DNA of 64,000 nt from Onchocerca lupi (taxonomy: Eukaryota; Nematoda; Chromadorea; Rhabditida; Onchocercidae): positions 62,001-126,000 of the forward strand of contig JAOVVO010000124.1 of the NCBI GenBank assembly GCA_028564675.1. The letters run 5' to 3'. A program made the position numbers and the translations under genes. Below are positions 48,506 through 59,920 of this stretch, piece by piece (position 1 is the stretch's first letter; every line of letters starts with the position of its first letter). Below the pieces are notes generated by a model. It saw nothing but the letters and a program-made list of their open reading frames with translations, was not told the DNA's origin and did not search any database.

Positions 48506-49199
48506 CAAACAAAGTATTCGCAATTTAATATTGACTTGAAAATATTGATTTGCATGAGTTATATCTATGCGTTAATTATTGCTCATATACAAATAATGGA
48601 AAAGGCAAATGAAAGAGATTTCTTTTTTTGAAGATTTATGAAGTAAATTTTATATCAGCAAATTGAATCTACCACAAATGATACTCGATTTCAGACTATC
48701 ATTGGAACTTGCACCATTACACCTCTCAATAATACGATCTGAAAGTACATCAACATCGGGTTCAACTGCTGTTTTTAGAAATGTCGGGTAAGTTGGCATG
48801 ATCAACTTCTTTCCATTGAATTTTTCATTTGTGACTTAAATACTCTTCCCAAAATAATACTGAAATTCTGGGATATCATAAATATCGAAACATTCTCGCT
48901 ATTATCAACTTTTTACACCGTTCACTTTTTTTTTTTTTTTTGGATAATTATTCTTCATTACTTATCATTGTAAACTACAAATCATGCATATCATTAATTT
49001 CAACTTCTACAATAATAATAAGTAAATTTATAGTAGAAGAAAAACGTCTCGTCGTCTAAGTTCCATCGATGATGGTAATTTTGTTATCAAGCGACAACGC
49101 AAAAAGCGAAATGTTTTAAGAACAAAGCGATTTACGCAACGACAATTCAGATTGACAAGTATGGCATTGAGTGGATTCGGGCATTTCCGAAAATACTGA
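44743..49199 (+). CDS. Putative type I single-pass membrane protein, family not recognised
   Basis: Eight exons join in frame: 44743-44845, 45201-45351, 47038-47192, 47404-47581, 47823-47891, 48086-48274, 48695-48787, 49034-49199. They give 367 residues. Residues 1-20 form a signal peptide (MIWRLIQIFYIFSTFTTIDG). The ectodomain (about 21-170) has alternating strand and helix character, with FVIVLPPNAESL and IKEFERRFGWKVSSYERFP, and two possible N-glycosylation sites (NAT, NTS). One membrane helix follows at about 172-191 (ALIPIGFILLILMLLLAYW). The cytoplasmic tail is about 175 residues, with Ser-rich parts and a strongly basic end (KRQRKKRNVLRTKRF). The layout of a compact ectodomain directly before the membrane recalls SEA-like domains, but this is only a resemblance. 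The acceptor of exon 2 is uncertain: 45174 would add a Lys run. The 1.7-kb intron before exon 3 is unusual and described separately. Confidence 0.78.
46089..46316 (+). pseudogene. GC-rich open island, possible cryptic or relic exon
   Basis: It begins directly after CCCCCCAG and ends before GTGAGT, so it looks like an exon of 228 bases (76 codons). One frame is open throughout and reads EEPNPFSEFLIPRTCYVV, then LATEYFGGFCGKPESS, and ends VSVSLPESDG. Its G+C content is clearly above the flanks. It does not splice in phase between the neighbouring exons of the membrane gene, and using it in their frame creates an early stop. It may be a relic exon, a poison exon, part of another lost gene, or foreign DNA. 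Confidence 0.35.
46297..47037 (+). repeat. Three diverged tandem copies, period about 242 bp
   Basis: CAGTTTACCTGAG at 46297, CAGTTTACCTAAT at 46539 and AATTTACCTAAT at 46781 mark the copies. Each is followed at similar distances by AATGCTAATA or AATAATGAGGAATACTGATAA, AATAAATTTATTAAAATTT, ATTATCGAC and CAGAATATCNTTTAAA words. The last word is also the start of the true exon at 47038 (GTATCATTTAAACCGG), so the repeat unit includes the exon's 5' edge. Confidence 0.75.
48463..48497. repeat. (AT)n microsatellite
   Basis: An almost perfect run of AT dinucleotides, about 15 units, lies inside the intron before the seventh exon of the membrane-protein gene. Confidence 0.9.
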
Positions 49200-50290
49200 A
49201 AAAAAAAAAAAAAAAAAAGAAAAGAAAACTTGACATTTCCAGCAATTAGAAAGAAGAATTCCGTTTATTCACATAACTACAGGTTATTTTTTATGGATCA
49301 ATCTATGAATGAATTGTGCCTTTTTCTAAATTTTTCAAATGATCTAAATAAAACTTTCATATTTTGCATTATGTATCTTGTCAAAAGAAATAAATAAATG
49401 GGCAAATTTAAAGATATCAGTTGATTTTAAGCATTTAAGACATTATTTTTGTGCTATGATGATAGAATAAAATCGTCATTATTCGATATAATGAAGAAAT
49501 TTCGAAAATAATCTTGCATATTTATACGATTATACCTAATTATGATAGTAAGGATATTTAATACGATGGGTAATTTGCTGTTATTTGCCAATTTATTCTG
49601 CTAAAGAATATCACAAGAATTAGCCTTTCTGCAAGCTAATTCGCAACCTTTGTCAGTAGTTTACAAATACATCCAAACAATGGACATTTTGATAATATCC
49701 TAAATTTTTGGCATTCAAGACTTATTCAAAAGAAATGATGACAATTGTGAAAAATGAAATCTCATAAATTGAAATTTTTATCAGGACTGATTAAACTTTA
49801 ATTAGTCTTTCGTAAATTTTATCAGAACTGATTAAACTTTCAGTGGTTTCAAATTGTTTGATTTTCGATAGCGAATAAATGGTAATATATACCTCATTAG
49901 CTTACTTCATGCTTCAGGCAGATATATTGTGTCCATTTCACATTAATGAATTGTCCAAAACTAGATTTGAAAAGCTACCATCATTTTATGGAATTTTTAT
50001 GAAGATAAAGATTCTGTAAATTCTATTTGTACTATCAATTTATTTCAATATTTTAAATTCCATATCAAACATTACAATTATGATTGAATTTATATACAAT
50101 CAAATTTACAGAAGCTATGGAAAAAAAAAAAACAACTAATAATCAGAAAAACTCTGATCAATCAAAAATAGAAATTTTTTAAAAAAAAAAAAAAAGCAAA
50201 AATGAAGCCAATCTAAATAAATACTTTGCAAAAATGATTCATCGGAGCTGCCATCACATTATGCGTAAATGTATTCGATTGACTTATTTA
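49200..50290. other. Convergent 3' ends region
   Basis: This separates the plus-strand membrane-protein gene from the minus-strand adenylate kinase gene. A poly-A run lies at 49200-49218 and AATAAA at 49347-49352 may serve the membrane-protein gene. No coding sequence was found. Confidence 0.6.
49347..49352 (+). terminator. Possible polyadenylation signal of the membrane-protein gene
   Basis: AATAAA lies about 150 bases after the stop codon. The hexamer is frequent in this AT-rich DNA, so the call is weak. Confidence 0.35.
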
Positions 50291-52831
50291 TCAAGCTACA
50301 GCTTTATCGAGATGTTCTTGAACAACCTTGAAAATTTCATCCACTGTTCCCTCCGATGGAATCTGCAAAAATGAGACTTGATTTTATATATTCTGTATTC
50401 AGGAAGTTTTTCCTTTCTTTTTTTTTCATATGAGAAATTTATTTTCGTGCTTAAATTGATTTTAAATATTGAGTTTACGAAACGTTTCCTTATATTAACT
50501 TTATTTTTTCCTTTTTTAAATAATGATAATATGGAAGCTGTCTGATTTCGTTATTTAATTTCTCTATTAACGTTTTGTGACATGTTCTGTTGCTCACTGT
50601 ACCAAGCAAAATGATTAACAAAACTAAAGTTTTTAGAAAATAGGGAATAAAAAAAAAAAGAAAAAAGTTCGAGTAAATTAATTCTATCTAAAAAATAGCT
50701 TTCTGAAATAAACAAAAGTTTCCAAAAACAATAAATTTTTTTCACTCTAACGCCAATAAGGCTTTGAAATTTAAAGCAGTATTTTTTTGCACCATCAAAT
50801 TTCATTTCAGACTGGTTGATGATAACTTTTCAGTAACTCAAAATGAAATAAAAACTATTATGCCTTTGAAAACCTTACCTTTACCAATTTTCCTTGCTTT
50901 TCGTAGTAATCAACAACGGGAGCGGTTGCAGTTACATAGGTATGAAGTCGTTTCTTAATCGTATCAATGTTATCATCTACTCGTCCGCTGCAGCAATGAA
51001 AAAAAGAGGAAAATTATTCAGAAAAATATGGAATGATCTTGGCGCAAATCATTTCATCCTCTACTAATTCAGAAACATTCATTTTACCGCAAAAAAATTA
51101 ATTAAGAAAAAAACAACCTTGTTTCCGCTCTATGCAAGCAACGCTTAACCAACGTATCCTCGCTGACATCGAAAAATAATACCAATTTAGCTGGTTGAAT
51201 CTGAAATTAATATTTTAAATTAAAATTCGAAATCTCATTTAAGCAAATTGAAAAATAAAAATAAACATTTCCCGATAAATACTAGTGGTTTTTCCAAACT
51301 ATCCAATCTACTACCTAATTAGTATTATTTTTCAGAAAATTGCAGATTTATATGGAAACAAGTTTTAATTATAATGAAGCATATTTCATACAAAATGATA
51401 AAGTACTGGATATTTTCAATCATAAATTAGCTTCGCAAAACTTCTAAAGAGAATTTGCTCATTGCAACAGTTGCATTTTCTTTTTGGAAATGTATCTATT
51501 TCATCTTCAATTTTTCGAAAATTTATCAATATTGTCAGCAAAAAACTTTCACTGTTGCAAAAGCAATTTACTAACTTCGTTTTCAAATTGCTCTCCCTGT
51601 TTTACTTCGCGTGGATAACCATCGATCAAGAAACCTTTGGAACCTTTTGCTACCGCTTGAAGCATAGCTTCTTTAACCAGATCTAGCACAACCTCCTAGA
51701 AAAAGAAGATTACATTACTACCATTGTACTAATAAGTAATTCCTAAAAGAAGCTCTCTTGTTTATAGTTTTTTTCACAAAACAGTAAGAATTTATATATG
51801 TATAAAGTATATAGAAATTAGAAGAATAAATTTGACATTTATCAAGTATTTCTCCTCAATTTCTATGAAATCAAAAATGAAAACTCAAAAAAAGAGAAGA
51901 AAAAAAAAAGAAGTCAAAATGAAAAAATATTCACCAATGGAACAAGTTGTCCATTTTCCATCAATTCATTCAATTCCGATCCACGTGGTGATCCAGATTT
52001 CACCTCAGCACGTAGCAGATCACCTGAACTGAGATGTGTCAAGCCATATTTTGCTACAATTTTATCACACTGTGTTCCTTTACCTGATCCTGGACCACCT
52101 AGAAAACAAAAACAAATGTTATTCTGAATTTCAAATTATTCCATTATTGTAAATTGATAAATAAAAGTTAATATTTTAGAAATATTCAAATACCTGCATT
52201 TCAATTTATTCAGTACATTTAAAAATCTCACGATAAAAATTGCATCAATCAATTTACAATAATTATGTAGATCAAATTTATTTGTAAATCAACAAAAAAA
52301 AAAGAAAAAAAAAACAACCAGAAGTTTACACTTAACTTAAAATATTTAATGAAATTTTACTATACCTAAGTAAATCATTTATACTTAGAGATATATTTAA
52401 GCGTTTAATGTACTTTAGCTAGAAGAATTAATTTTTTTTTCCCTTTTTTTTTTTTTTTTTTTTTATAAAAATTAAATCAAGCAGTAAGAAACAAACATAA
52501 AATTTTGAATCAAATATCGCAATGTTATTTTCCGTTCTTCCTTCAAACTTTATTATAAACTTTTTCAAATTGGAAAATAGCATCTCCATTCATACTTACC
52601 AACAATAAAGAAAATTGGAACATTAGCTTTTTTCAGTGGTGTTAGATCAATTTTTTTGCGTTCAATTTGAGCCTGAAAAATTCAACAAAAATGAATAATA
52701 ACAATTATAATATTTGATCTAATTTTTTGATAAATTTCTTATTTTGAATTTAATTTGAAGAAAAAATATAATTAACAAAATTAATTTTTATGCCAAAGGA
52801 AAAAAAAAAAAAAGAAAGAACAACCAACCAT
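50291..52831 (-). CDS. Adenylate kinase, short AK1 type
   Basis: It catalyses ATP + AMP to 2 ADP in the cytosol. Seven coding exons on the minus strand are proposed: 52831-52829 (ATG only), 52672-52600, 52098-51935, 51695-51576, 51200-51118, 50987-50879, 50362-50291. They give 207 residues. The P-loop GGPGSGKGT is at about 26-34. HLSSGDLLRAEVKSGSPRG forms the AMP-binding part, followed by GQLVPLEVVLDL. FLIDGYPRE carries the conserved Asp-Gly-Tyr-Pro-Arg, and ETSGRVDDN is the short lid with its arginine. The short lid and total length put it in the AK1 group rather than AK2. All joins from AQIERKK to the stop are secure. The start exon is inferred: an acceptor, 17 leader bases, ATG and then GTTGGT, in the correct phase. 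A different upstream start is possible. Confidence 0.94.
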
Positions 52832-52848
52832 TTAAATAGGTGTAATAA

Positions 52849-52860
52849 CTGATTTCAAAT
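52849..52860 (-). promoter_or_regulatory. Possible spliced-leader acceptor of adenylate kinase
   Basis: Minus-strand ATTTGAAATCAG precedes a 20-base mini-exon that ends in ATG and a GTTGGT donor. Its polypyrimidine tract is weak. Confidence 0.3.
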
Positions 52861-54021
52861 CTTTTCCACTGGATGATTTTAACGAATCGTATAACAACTA
52901 ACTGCACCCTATGAAATGCAATGAGCAAAATTTCAAATAATTGAAAGAATAAGATGATAAAGTAGAGAAGAAAAATGCTCGAAAATATTTCAGTGCAGGA
53001 AGAAGTAATAGTTTAGAGAATTAGAATATAAAACTTGCTTCACTGCACGCTTTTTGCAAACTTGTCTTGCGTGTATTGACCTGCAACCTGCAAAATAGCA
53101 TGCAAAAGGCAAACAAAAAAAAAAAAAAAAAAGAAAAAGTAACATGATCGGAAAATGTAGAAATATGTTTAACATTTCATATATCTTTGATTAGAACATT
53201 GAAAAAAAAAAAAAAAAAAATGAAAGAAAAAAAAGAGAATGTATGCTAAAATTTGTAAAACAGTGTTTGTCTCAACATTTTAAAACATTTCATACGAAAA
53301 AAAAAAAGATAGAAAGAAGATATTTCCAAAAAATTTGAAGAGATAAATTAGAAAGCTATATATGGATAATAATGTGAATAATAAATATATTGAAATTTGC
53401 AAAATATATTGTCTCAACATTTCATAAAATTTTGAAGAAAAGAGATTAAAAAAAGAAAAAAAAACAGGAGATATATCGATAAAGTTGCAGAAATTATCGC
53501 ATTATCATTATTATAGATAAATTGTTAATCATATCATAAATTTAGTGGAATATCAGATAGCAGATAAATTTATTACTATCAATATTGCTATTGATATTCA
53601 TCTTACAATGATACTAGTAATAATAATTAATAGCAATAATCCATATCAATCATTTATAATTAATATTTATTTAAAAGATTGAAATAATTAATTTTTATTT
53701 AATAAGTGTGAAATATTAAATTATATCAATAAGTAATTAATAATATGCTTGTAAATAAAATCAAACTATCTATCTTTGAATTTATCACTTTGTCCTAAGG
53801 CAAAATCGTTGCAACTAGAAAAAAATAAAAATACTTTAAAAAAGAAAGATTGAAATGAAAGAGAAAAAAATTTTAAATTTCGAGAAAATTAGAGAAATTA
53901 TATCAAATAAATTATAAATTATTTTTTTCATGCACAAATTATTGTAGAAAAAATTATAAATATTTATTCTTAATGCAAACATATACTTGAATATATATGA
54001 GAGAAAGAGAGAGACAGGGAG

Positions 54022-54057
<36 letters not shown>

Positions 54058-54786
54058 AGGGAAAGGTGATCAAACTTTTCAATATATTTTATCAAAATTG
54101 ACCACTAAAATTAGAACTGGATCGATGACTATTTTTTGCAAAATGATAGCTATTTGATTTTGTCTCTTTCTGTTTTATAACTGATTTTAAAGAAGATTGT
54201 TTAAACGAAAGAGAAAAAAAGAAATGAAAAAAAAAAAAGAGAGAGAAAAAAAGAAAAACAAAAACCATTTCACAGAAATTTCATAGTTAAAAAAAAAAAA
54301 AAAAACTATTGAAAAAAAATTGAATTTTTTCAACAAAAAAAATATTTTTTCATAATTTTAAAAAACATTTTTTTTTCCATCCGACAATTTATAATATGCG
54401 AATTTTTATTCGGCAATTATCGATGCATTATCAATGCTATTATTTGACTGAAATTAGAAAACATTATAAACATTCATACATTTTATGCTTTAATAGCTCT
54501 ACAGTATAGTTGAAAAAAAAAAAGAAAAGATAAAAGATCGGGCAAAAATTATCAATATTTATTAATTAGTATTATTACAAATTAAAAATTTTCAGTTTTA
54601 ATTTAAATCGAATTTTCTTCCTTCAAAAACAAAGATTCATATTTGTAAATATGGATACTTTTTTAGCATTACATACATACATATACATATATTCATATAA
54701 ATATGATATAAAAATTAATCAACTTTCAAAATAAGATAGACATGTATTATAACAGAGAAAAATGACATGAATAATAAAATGATTGA
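52861..54786. other. Intergenic AT-rich DNA upstream of adenylate kinase
   Basis: The segment is dominated by poly-A runs on the plus strand and a (GA)n tract at 54000-54060. A GC-richer minus-strand patch at 53087-53035 has an acceptor (TTTTGCAG) and a donor-like GTTTTA and may be an alternative 5' exon of adenylate kinase. Nothing else is recognisable. Confidence 0.5.
54000..54060. repeat. (GA)n microsatellite
   Basis: An interrupted run of GA dinucleotides includes about 12 perfect units near 54027-54052. Confidence 0.9.
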
Positions 54787-56922
54787 TCATTTTCCAACAA
54801 TAAGTCCAATAGTATGTTCAATATTTTTGTTAAAATTTTTGATAAAATCACGATAGATTAAATCAGCTCCTTTGACCAATGGCATCAATAAATAGATTGT
54901 AATGATAATTTTAATTGACCAATATACAGTCCAATGTTTTAGATAATGATGAAAAAACACATCTAATAATGCTAACCAACCAAAAACAACCCAATATCTA
55001 AATTTTTGCTTATTTCTTTTCAACAAGTATTATAAATTTTTTAGAAAGAATATAATACAAAATTTTAAATTTTAAAAATATCATCAATTATGAATTTCAA
55101 TTTTGAAGAATTTTTGAGCCTTAAAAAAATTCCAAATCAAAGTAGAAAAAAAAAAAGAAATTTTTCCAAAAAAAAAAATTTTTTTTCTATTTAAAATATA
55201 ATTTTTTATGTAATACTTTCCTTGAAAATTATGATAGTGTCAAATCATAATACTATCTACTATCGCTAATTTATGCCGAGAGGAGTTAACTATTGAAAGT
55301 TAATTCTATAAAATCAATTTTAGAAGACAATTTCAATAATAGTTGGAAAAGAAATATCATCCATCAAATTAATGAAACATCAAATGCCTTTATCAGTTAC
55401 TACGATCAGCGTGATTCCTCCAATCTCTTAACTATTCCATCCAATTTTTTATCATAAATAATTCAGAAAGTTTTTGAACTTTCAGCATAAAACTGAGTCT
55501 TCTAATGGTACATGTTACTGTACTCTCATTGAAATTAAAGAATATATTTAAATTAATTAATATTATTGTTGCTGATAATTTATCCAAAATTTAATCATAT
55601 GCAGTAATTTATTTATTATGTAAGATTATTTATGATCTTAGCGTTTTAAGAAAAAAAAAAAATCAGAAGATCTTATTCATATCAAATATTTAAAGTTTAA
55701 AGATTTATAATAATTTATCTGTTGTGACGTTGCTGATATAAATTTTAATAAAGTTGCTGATATAAATTTTAGTACTTTCAGATTAGGATTTGATCTCATT
55801 CATACTTACCTAACGTTTAATCATATGCAGTTTCATGTAAGGTTACGTATGATCTTAAATGTGATCTGGAAAAGATCAGAATGATCATATTCATCTGATG
55901 CTCTTAATGTCTAAGGATAGAATAATCTGCTAACAAGAAATGAATAAATGTTGATAAATAAGTAAGAACTTATTTACCTAAGCCAACTTCTACATGCATT
56001 AAGTCCATGATGCTCATATGTAGTGTATGTTTTATACATGGGATATCCAATACCCTGAAAAGTTAATTTTTTTTAAAAAAAAAGCGAAATTTCACTTTTT
56101 TTGAAGAATTCAGTATTTTGAGAAAATTTAAATTTTACAAAAAAGAAGATATATATATATATATAAATATACCATAGCATGATATAGAAATTTTGCCAAA
56201 TCGCCACTTAAAATATATGAAAAATATGCTCCGATTAATATATAAAAGACTATCACTCGTGAAATGCCCAATTTTTCCTCCAAAAATGTCCAGCTGAGAT
56301 GAATTTTATTATATTCAATGAAAATTTCAAACTAATTTATTATTTTCTACAAAAACGCATATATTTTTTTCTTTTTTACCACAAACATTTTATTTTAGAG
56401 TGAATTTTTTAAAAAGCTTCCAGATTGGAAACACATTTCAGGCTTTTTCAATTTTTTTTTGGAAGCTTTTTAAAAAATCCATTTTGTGAAAATCTAATTT
56501 TAATGTCTTTATATATTAAAAAAAAAAAAAAAAGAAATGTTTTCGATCAGACATTATTCAACGGATTTTTATTAATGTCTAAGCAAAGTTATGCGAATCG
56601 TATAAGTTTGAAACATAAAAATAATGAAATTTTGAAATTTTTTTTAAGAAAAATTTGTAAAAATAACGAAGTCACAGCTATATCGAATAGTGCACATTTT
56701 TCAAATAGTACAGCAATTGAAATGTCAAAGTAAATTCTTTCTGATTAAATCTTCAAAAAAAATTTTTTTAATTTAATAATGAAATATTTGCTACCACTGA
56801 TTGCATCGCCTATTATCGTTATCATATAAATAATTGATCACTATCGTATGAATATTTTGAGGTGTCAAATCCCACCAATATTCTACCAAAGTATTATTTG
56901 GTGTGTGTACGCTGCTTTTCAT
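54787..56922 (-). CDS. yop-1: REEP5/Yop1-type ER-shaping membrane protein (TB2/DP1/HVA22 family)
   Basis: Family members bend tubular ER membranes through paired hairpins and act in ER morphology and receptor transport. Four exons on the minus strand join in frame: 56922-56795, 56293-56173, 56054-55978, 54997-54787. They give 178 residues. The N-terminal part ends with LEEKLGISR, matching the LEAKTGVNR region before the first hairpin of REEP5. Then come VIVFYILIGAYFSYIL, the block GIGYPMYKTY, RYWVVFGWLALLDVFF (family YWVVYGVFSIAEFF), a TVYWSIKIIITIYLLMP segment and KGADLIYRDFIKNF, the conserved end of the domain. The C-terminal tail is short. The first exon's donor was chosen for phase: AATCAGTG|gtagca fits, whereas a closer GTGATC does not. 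The ATG lies 8 bases after a trans-splice-like acceptor. Confidence 0.92.
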
Positions 56923-56930
56923 CCCGAAAA

Positions 56931-56941
56931 CTGGAATTTGG
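56931..56941 (-). promoter_or_regulatory. Likely spliced-leader acceptor of the REEP gene
   Basis: Minus-strand CAAATTCCAG lies 8 bases before the start codon. It sits about 300 bases after the stop codon of the preceding minus-strand gene, so it could process a polycistronic transcript. Confidence 0.5.
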
Positions 56942-57232
56942 ATCCAATTATTTGCGGAAAAATATAAATTATGTAATTATGGAACGAAAATTCAAATGAT
57001 TTAATTTTTCATAAATTATTGGGACAATTATCTGATCATTAAACATAATAAATCTCTGAAAAATGAGCAGATTATATGGCTAATATGACTATAAGTAGCA
57101 AATTTTCCTGCCAATCCTCAAAATATGAATTAACATTATTCATAACTAATACTGTTAAATTATCAATCATATTTCGAAATAGTTTTGATAATAAAGCATT
57201 TTAAGATATATACAAAAAATATAAATTCCACA

Positions 57233-59531
57233 TTAATTAGCTTTATCTTCTGTAGTAATTAGTTTTAAACATAGTTCCTGGAGATGAAGAAGATTGATTT
57301 AATCTTACGATAAATAGGAAAATTAAACTATTCCACTTAATTCTTAATCTCTCAATTTCCATGGATACGCTGACTATTTATATTAATAACATTTTAATGC
57401 TATTACTTTTCTTGCAATATGAAATATGAATAGGAATAAACTTTTCTATCATATCTGCTATGAAAAAAATCATATTTTTTCATTTTTCCAACTAAAGAGA
57501 AGTGAGTAAAAGTGGAGATATTTTTCTTTTTTGTGTATGAAATTTTCTCTTTCCCAATAAAAATAGCCATAATTGAAATATTCCGAAATAAAAAACTTTA
57601 ATTGCTGTAATACAAAAATAAATAAAACTGTTTTACATGAAAGATCGGAACTGTAGTCGGAAATAAGCGAATTTGTTTGTAAATTGCAGCGAGGCTAAAA
57701 TTTAATCATGAATTTTAGATAAATATTAAATTAAGTATGATCATATTTTTAGGTATTTTAGAATAAGATGAACAATAAATCAATATACTATTCCACGATA
57801 CTTCATAAGTTACACAACAAATAGTCCTAATAACATTCATCAGAAATAGAACCTGATTAAATCCGATGACAAATACAAGACTAAGTGCAACGAAGCGAAA
57901 GCTTGTTGATCAAAAAAAAACTAATCATACTTTTTTGTTATGAAAAGAATGCTCAGTTAAATTATTCAATCAAGAAAAATTAAGAAGACTTTGATATAAA
58001 ATATGAATTAAAAAAATGCGAAATTACTAAAATATTACTGATAAAATAACTCAAAAAACATTCTAAAATGATATTTCTCAAAACTAATTGGATTCATTTC
58101 CATATATAAAATGAACTAATATCAAGAAATATAAAGGATAGTTTAATTTTGAAGAAAAACTGAAATTAAATGAAAAAAAAAAAAAAAAAAGCCAAAATTC
58201 ACACTGATAGAAGTATTAGATGTTGCACCCCGTAGCATCGTATCTGGTGATACTGATCGTTTGTATGAACTAATGGAACTTGTTGTAAACATTGATTTAC
58301 TTGTATCGTCTGATATTATCGGCTTCTCGTTTAAATTACTTTCATTCTTTTCAATTGCTTCTTTTACATTGGAATCAAGAGATGGAATTATTTCATGCTG
58401 CTGAATAAGTTGCGAATTCGCGGATGTTTTATTACGATTTTCTTCATCAGCAGCAACTGACGATGTTTTCCTCGATATCTTTCTGTGTAGGTTGGTGTAT
58501 TTTTTAGTAATCAATTCCTGAAAATTATGCTATCTGAAGTATTTTATCAATCAACATTAAGTTAAAAGCAATATAATTAAGCAATAACCATAAGAAAATA
58601 TTAAATTAATTCTAAAAGCAAGAATATTTAATTAATAATTATAAAAGCAAGAATTTTCATGCTACATTATGATATTAAAACCCTCAGCTTATATCTTAAA
58701 CCAAATAAATCTATCCTTCTTTCTCTAGAAATGATTGATTTCACAGTTTTTCAAAAATTTTCAAAAGTATTACCAAAAGTAAGCTTATGGAAATCCTAAG
58801 CTATAGGTAATAAACTTTTCCCAGCGTGAATATCACTGATTCAATTCTATTTCTTTTTAGAAAAAAAGAAAAAAAAATAAACTCTTCCCAGCGTGAATAT
58901 CACTGATTCAATTCTATTTCTTTCTTTTAGAAAAAAAGAAAAAAAACAAACTTTTCTCAGCGTGAATATCACTGATTCAATTCTATTTCTTTTTTTTTAG
59001 AAAAAAAAGAAAAAAAAATAAACTTTTCTCAGCGTGAATATCAGTGATTCAATTCTATTTCTTTTTTTTTTTAGAATAAAAGAAAAAAAAGTCCGCACTT
59101 CCAACGCTTTCATCTGCCTAATTTTTTGCTTAACTTTTCATCAAATTTCTGCCGCTCATACAACCGCAACCAATGAAATAAATCGAATGAATCAATCAGC
59201 AAAATAAATTTGTATTGATATTTTATGAAATAAAGATTGAAAAGATAAAATTTATTTTGCATAAAATAATATATTAACGTAAATGGTTCATTAGCTAATT
59301 AATCAATACATTCTCAAGAAAAATAATAAAAACCAATCATTTGTACCGTTCCAGAACAGCCATTGTTTGCATTATTATTTGTTAGTAATTAGTTAGATCA
59401 TCAACAGCTTCTAGAAAACGTCATTATATTACCGTCATTAAACTGTTCTGTTTAATCGTCTCAATAATCATGAGTCTAGTTGCACAAAACGTTAGGATTG
59501 GTAGCAAAATCTCCTTGCAAAATCTTCTCAT
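57233..59531 (-). CDS. Unrecognised 152-residue protein, three exons
   Basis: No family is recognised. Minus-strand exons 59531-59433, 58517-58203 and 57277-57233 all begin and end between codons. They join to an open frame of 152 residues. The first exon encodes a hydrophobic start with basic residues, MRRFCKEILLPILTF, then ATRLMIIETIKQNSLMT. The second is polar and Ser-rich (KISRKTSSVAADEENRNK, SSYKRSVSPDTMLRG) with no obvious fold. The last exon reads ELCLKLITTEDKAN. The long middle exon has good acceptor and donor sites and balanced codon use and is the best supported part; the first and last exons are inferred from phase, acceptors and a trans-splice-like site. A membrane or mitochondrial targeting helix at the N-terminus is possible. 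It lies between BUD13 and the REEP gene on the same strand with small gaps. Confidence 0.5.
58809..59092. repeat. Tandem repeat of about 67-72 bp, four copies, with poly-T/poly-A palindromes
   Basis: Each copy reads AAACTTTTCCCAGCGTGAAT or a near variant, then ATCACTGATTCAATTCTATT, then a T-rich run, TAG and an A-rich run. The copies start at about 58812, 58880, 58949 and 59020. The T run and A run of each copy can pair as a hairpin. Divergence between copies is low, so the array is young. It lies in the first intron of the unrecognised 152-residue gene. Confidence 0.9.
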
Positions 59532-59539
59532 TGCTAATT

Positions 59540-59550
59540 CTAAATCATCA
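59540..59550 (-). promoter_or_regulatory. Possible spliced-leader acceptor of the unrecognised gene
   Basis: Minus-strand TGATGATTTAG lies 8 bases before the proposed ATG, about 380 bases after the BUD13 stop codon. Confidence 0.4.
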
Positions 59551-59920
59551 TATGAAAATCAATGTATGATCCAGTCAAGCTATTACATGAACAACAAGAA
59601 AAACATATAGTAAGCATCAAAAAAGAGCAACAGTTGAAAAAACAAAAGAAAAAAAAAAGAGCTTTTCACAAATTTATGAATTTCTGAAATATCATGCCTA
59701 ATTTTTTGGTTTACTTTTTATGAGCATATTTAAACTATGTTCAAGTACAGAAGATAGATGCAGAACACATAGAAATGGCACAGATACCTATCCAAGACTG
59801 CAATTAGTTAGTACTGCAATGTAATCAATTTCTATTTCCAAATCAACTACGTAATTATATTCGAGTAATACAATCAAGAGCATTGCGTATCAAATCCAAC
59901 AAAATTTATATTATCAAAAT

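Noticed and set aside
56425..56733. 102-codon plus-strand frame in the first intron of the REEP gene
   Set aside because: It is rich in Phe, Lys and Asn from homopolymers, antisense to a well-supported gene, with no acceptor before the start.
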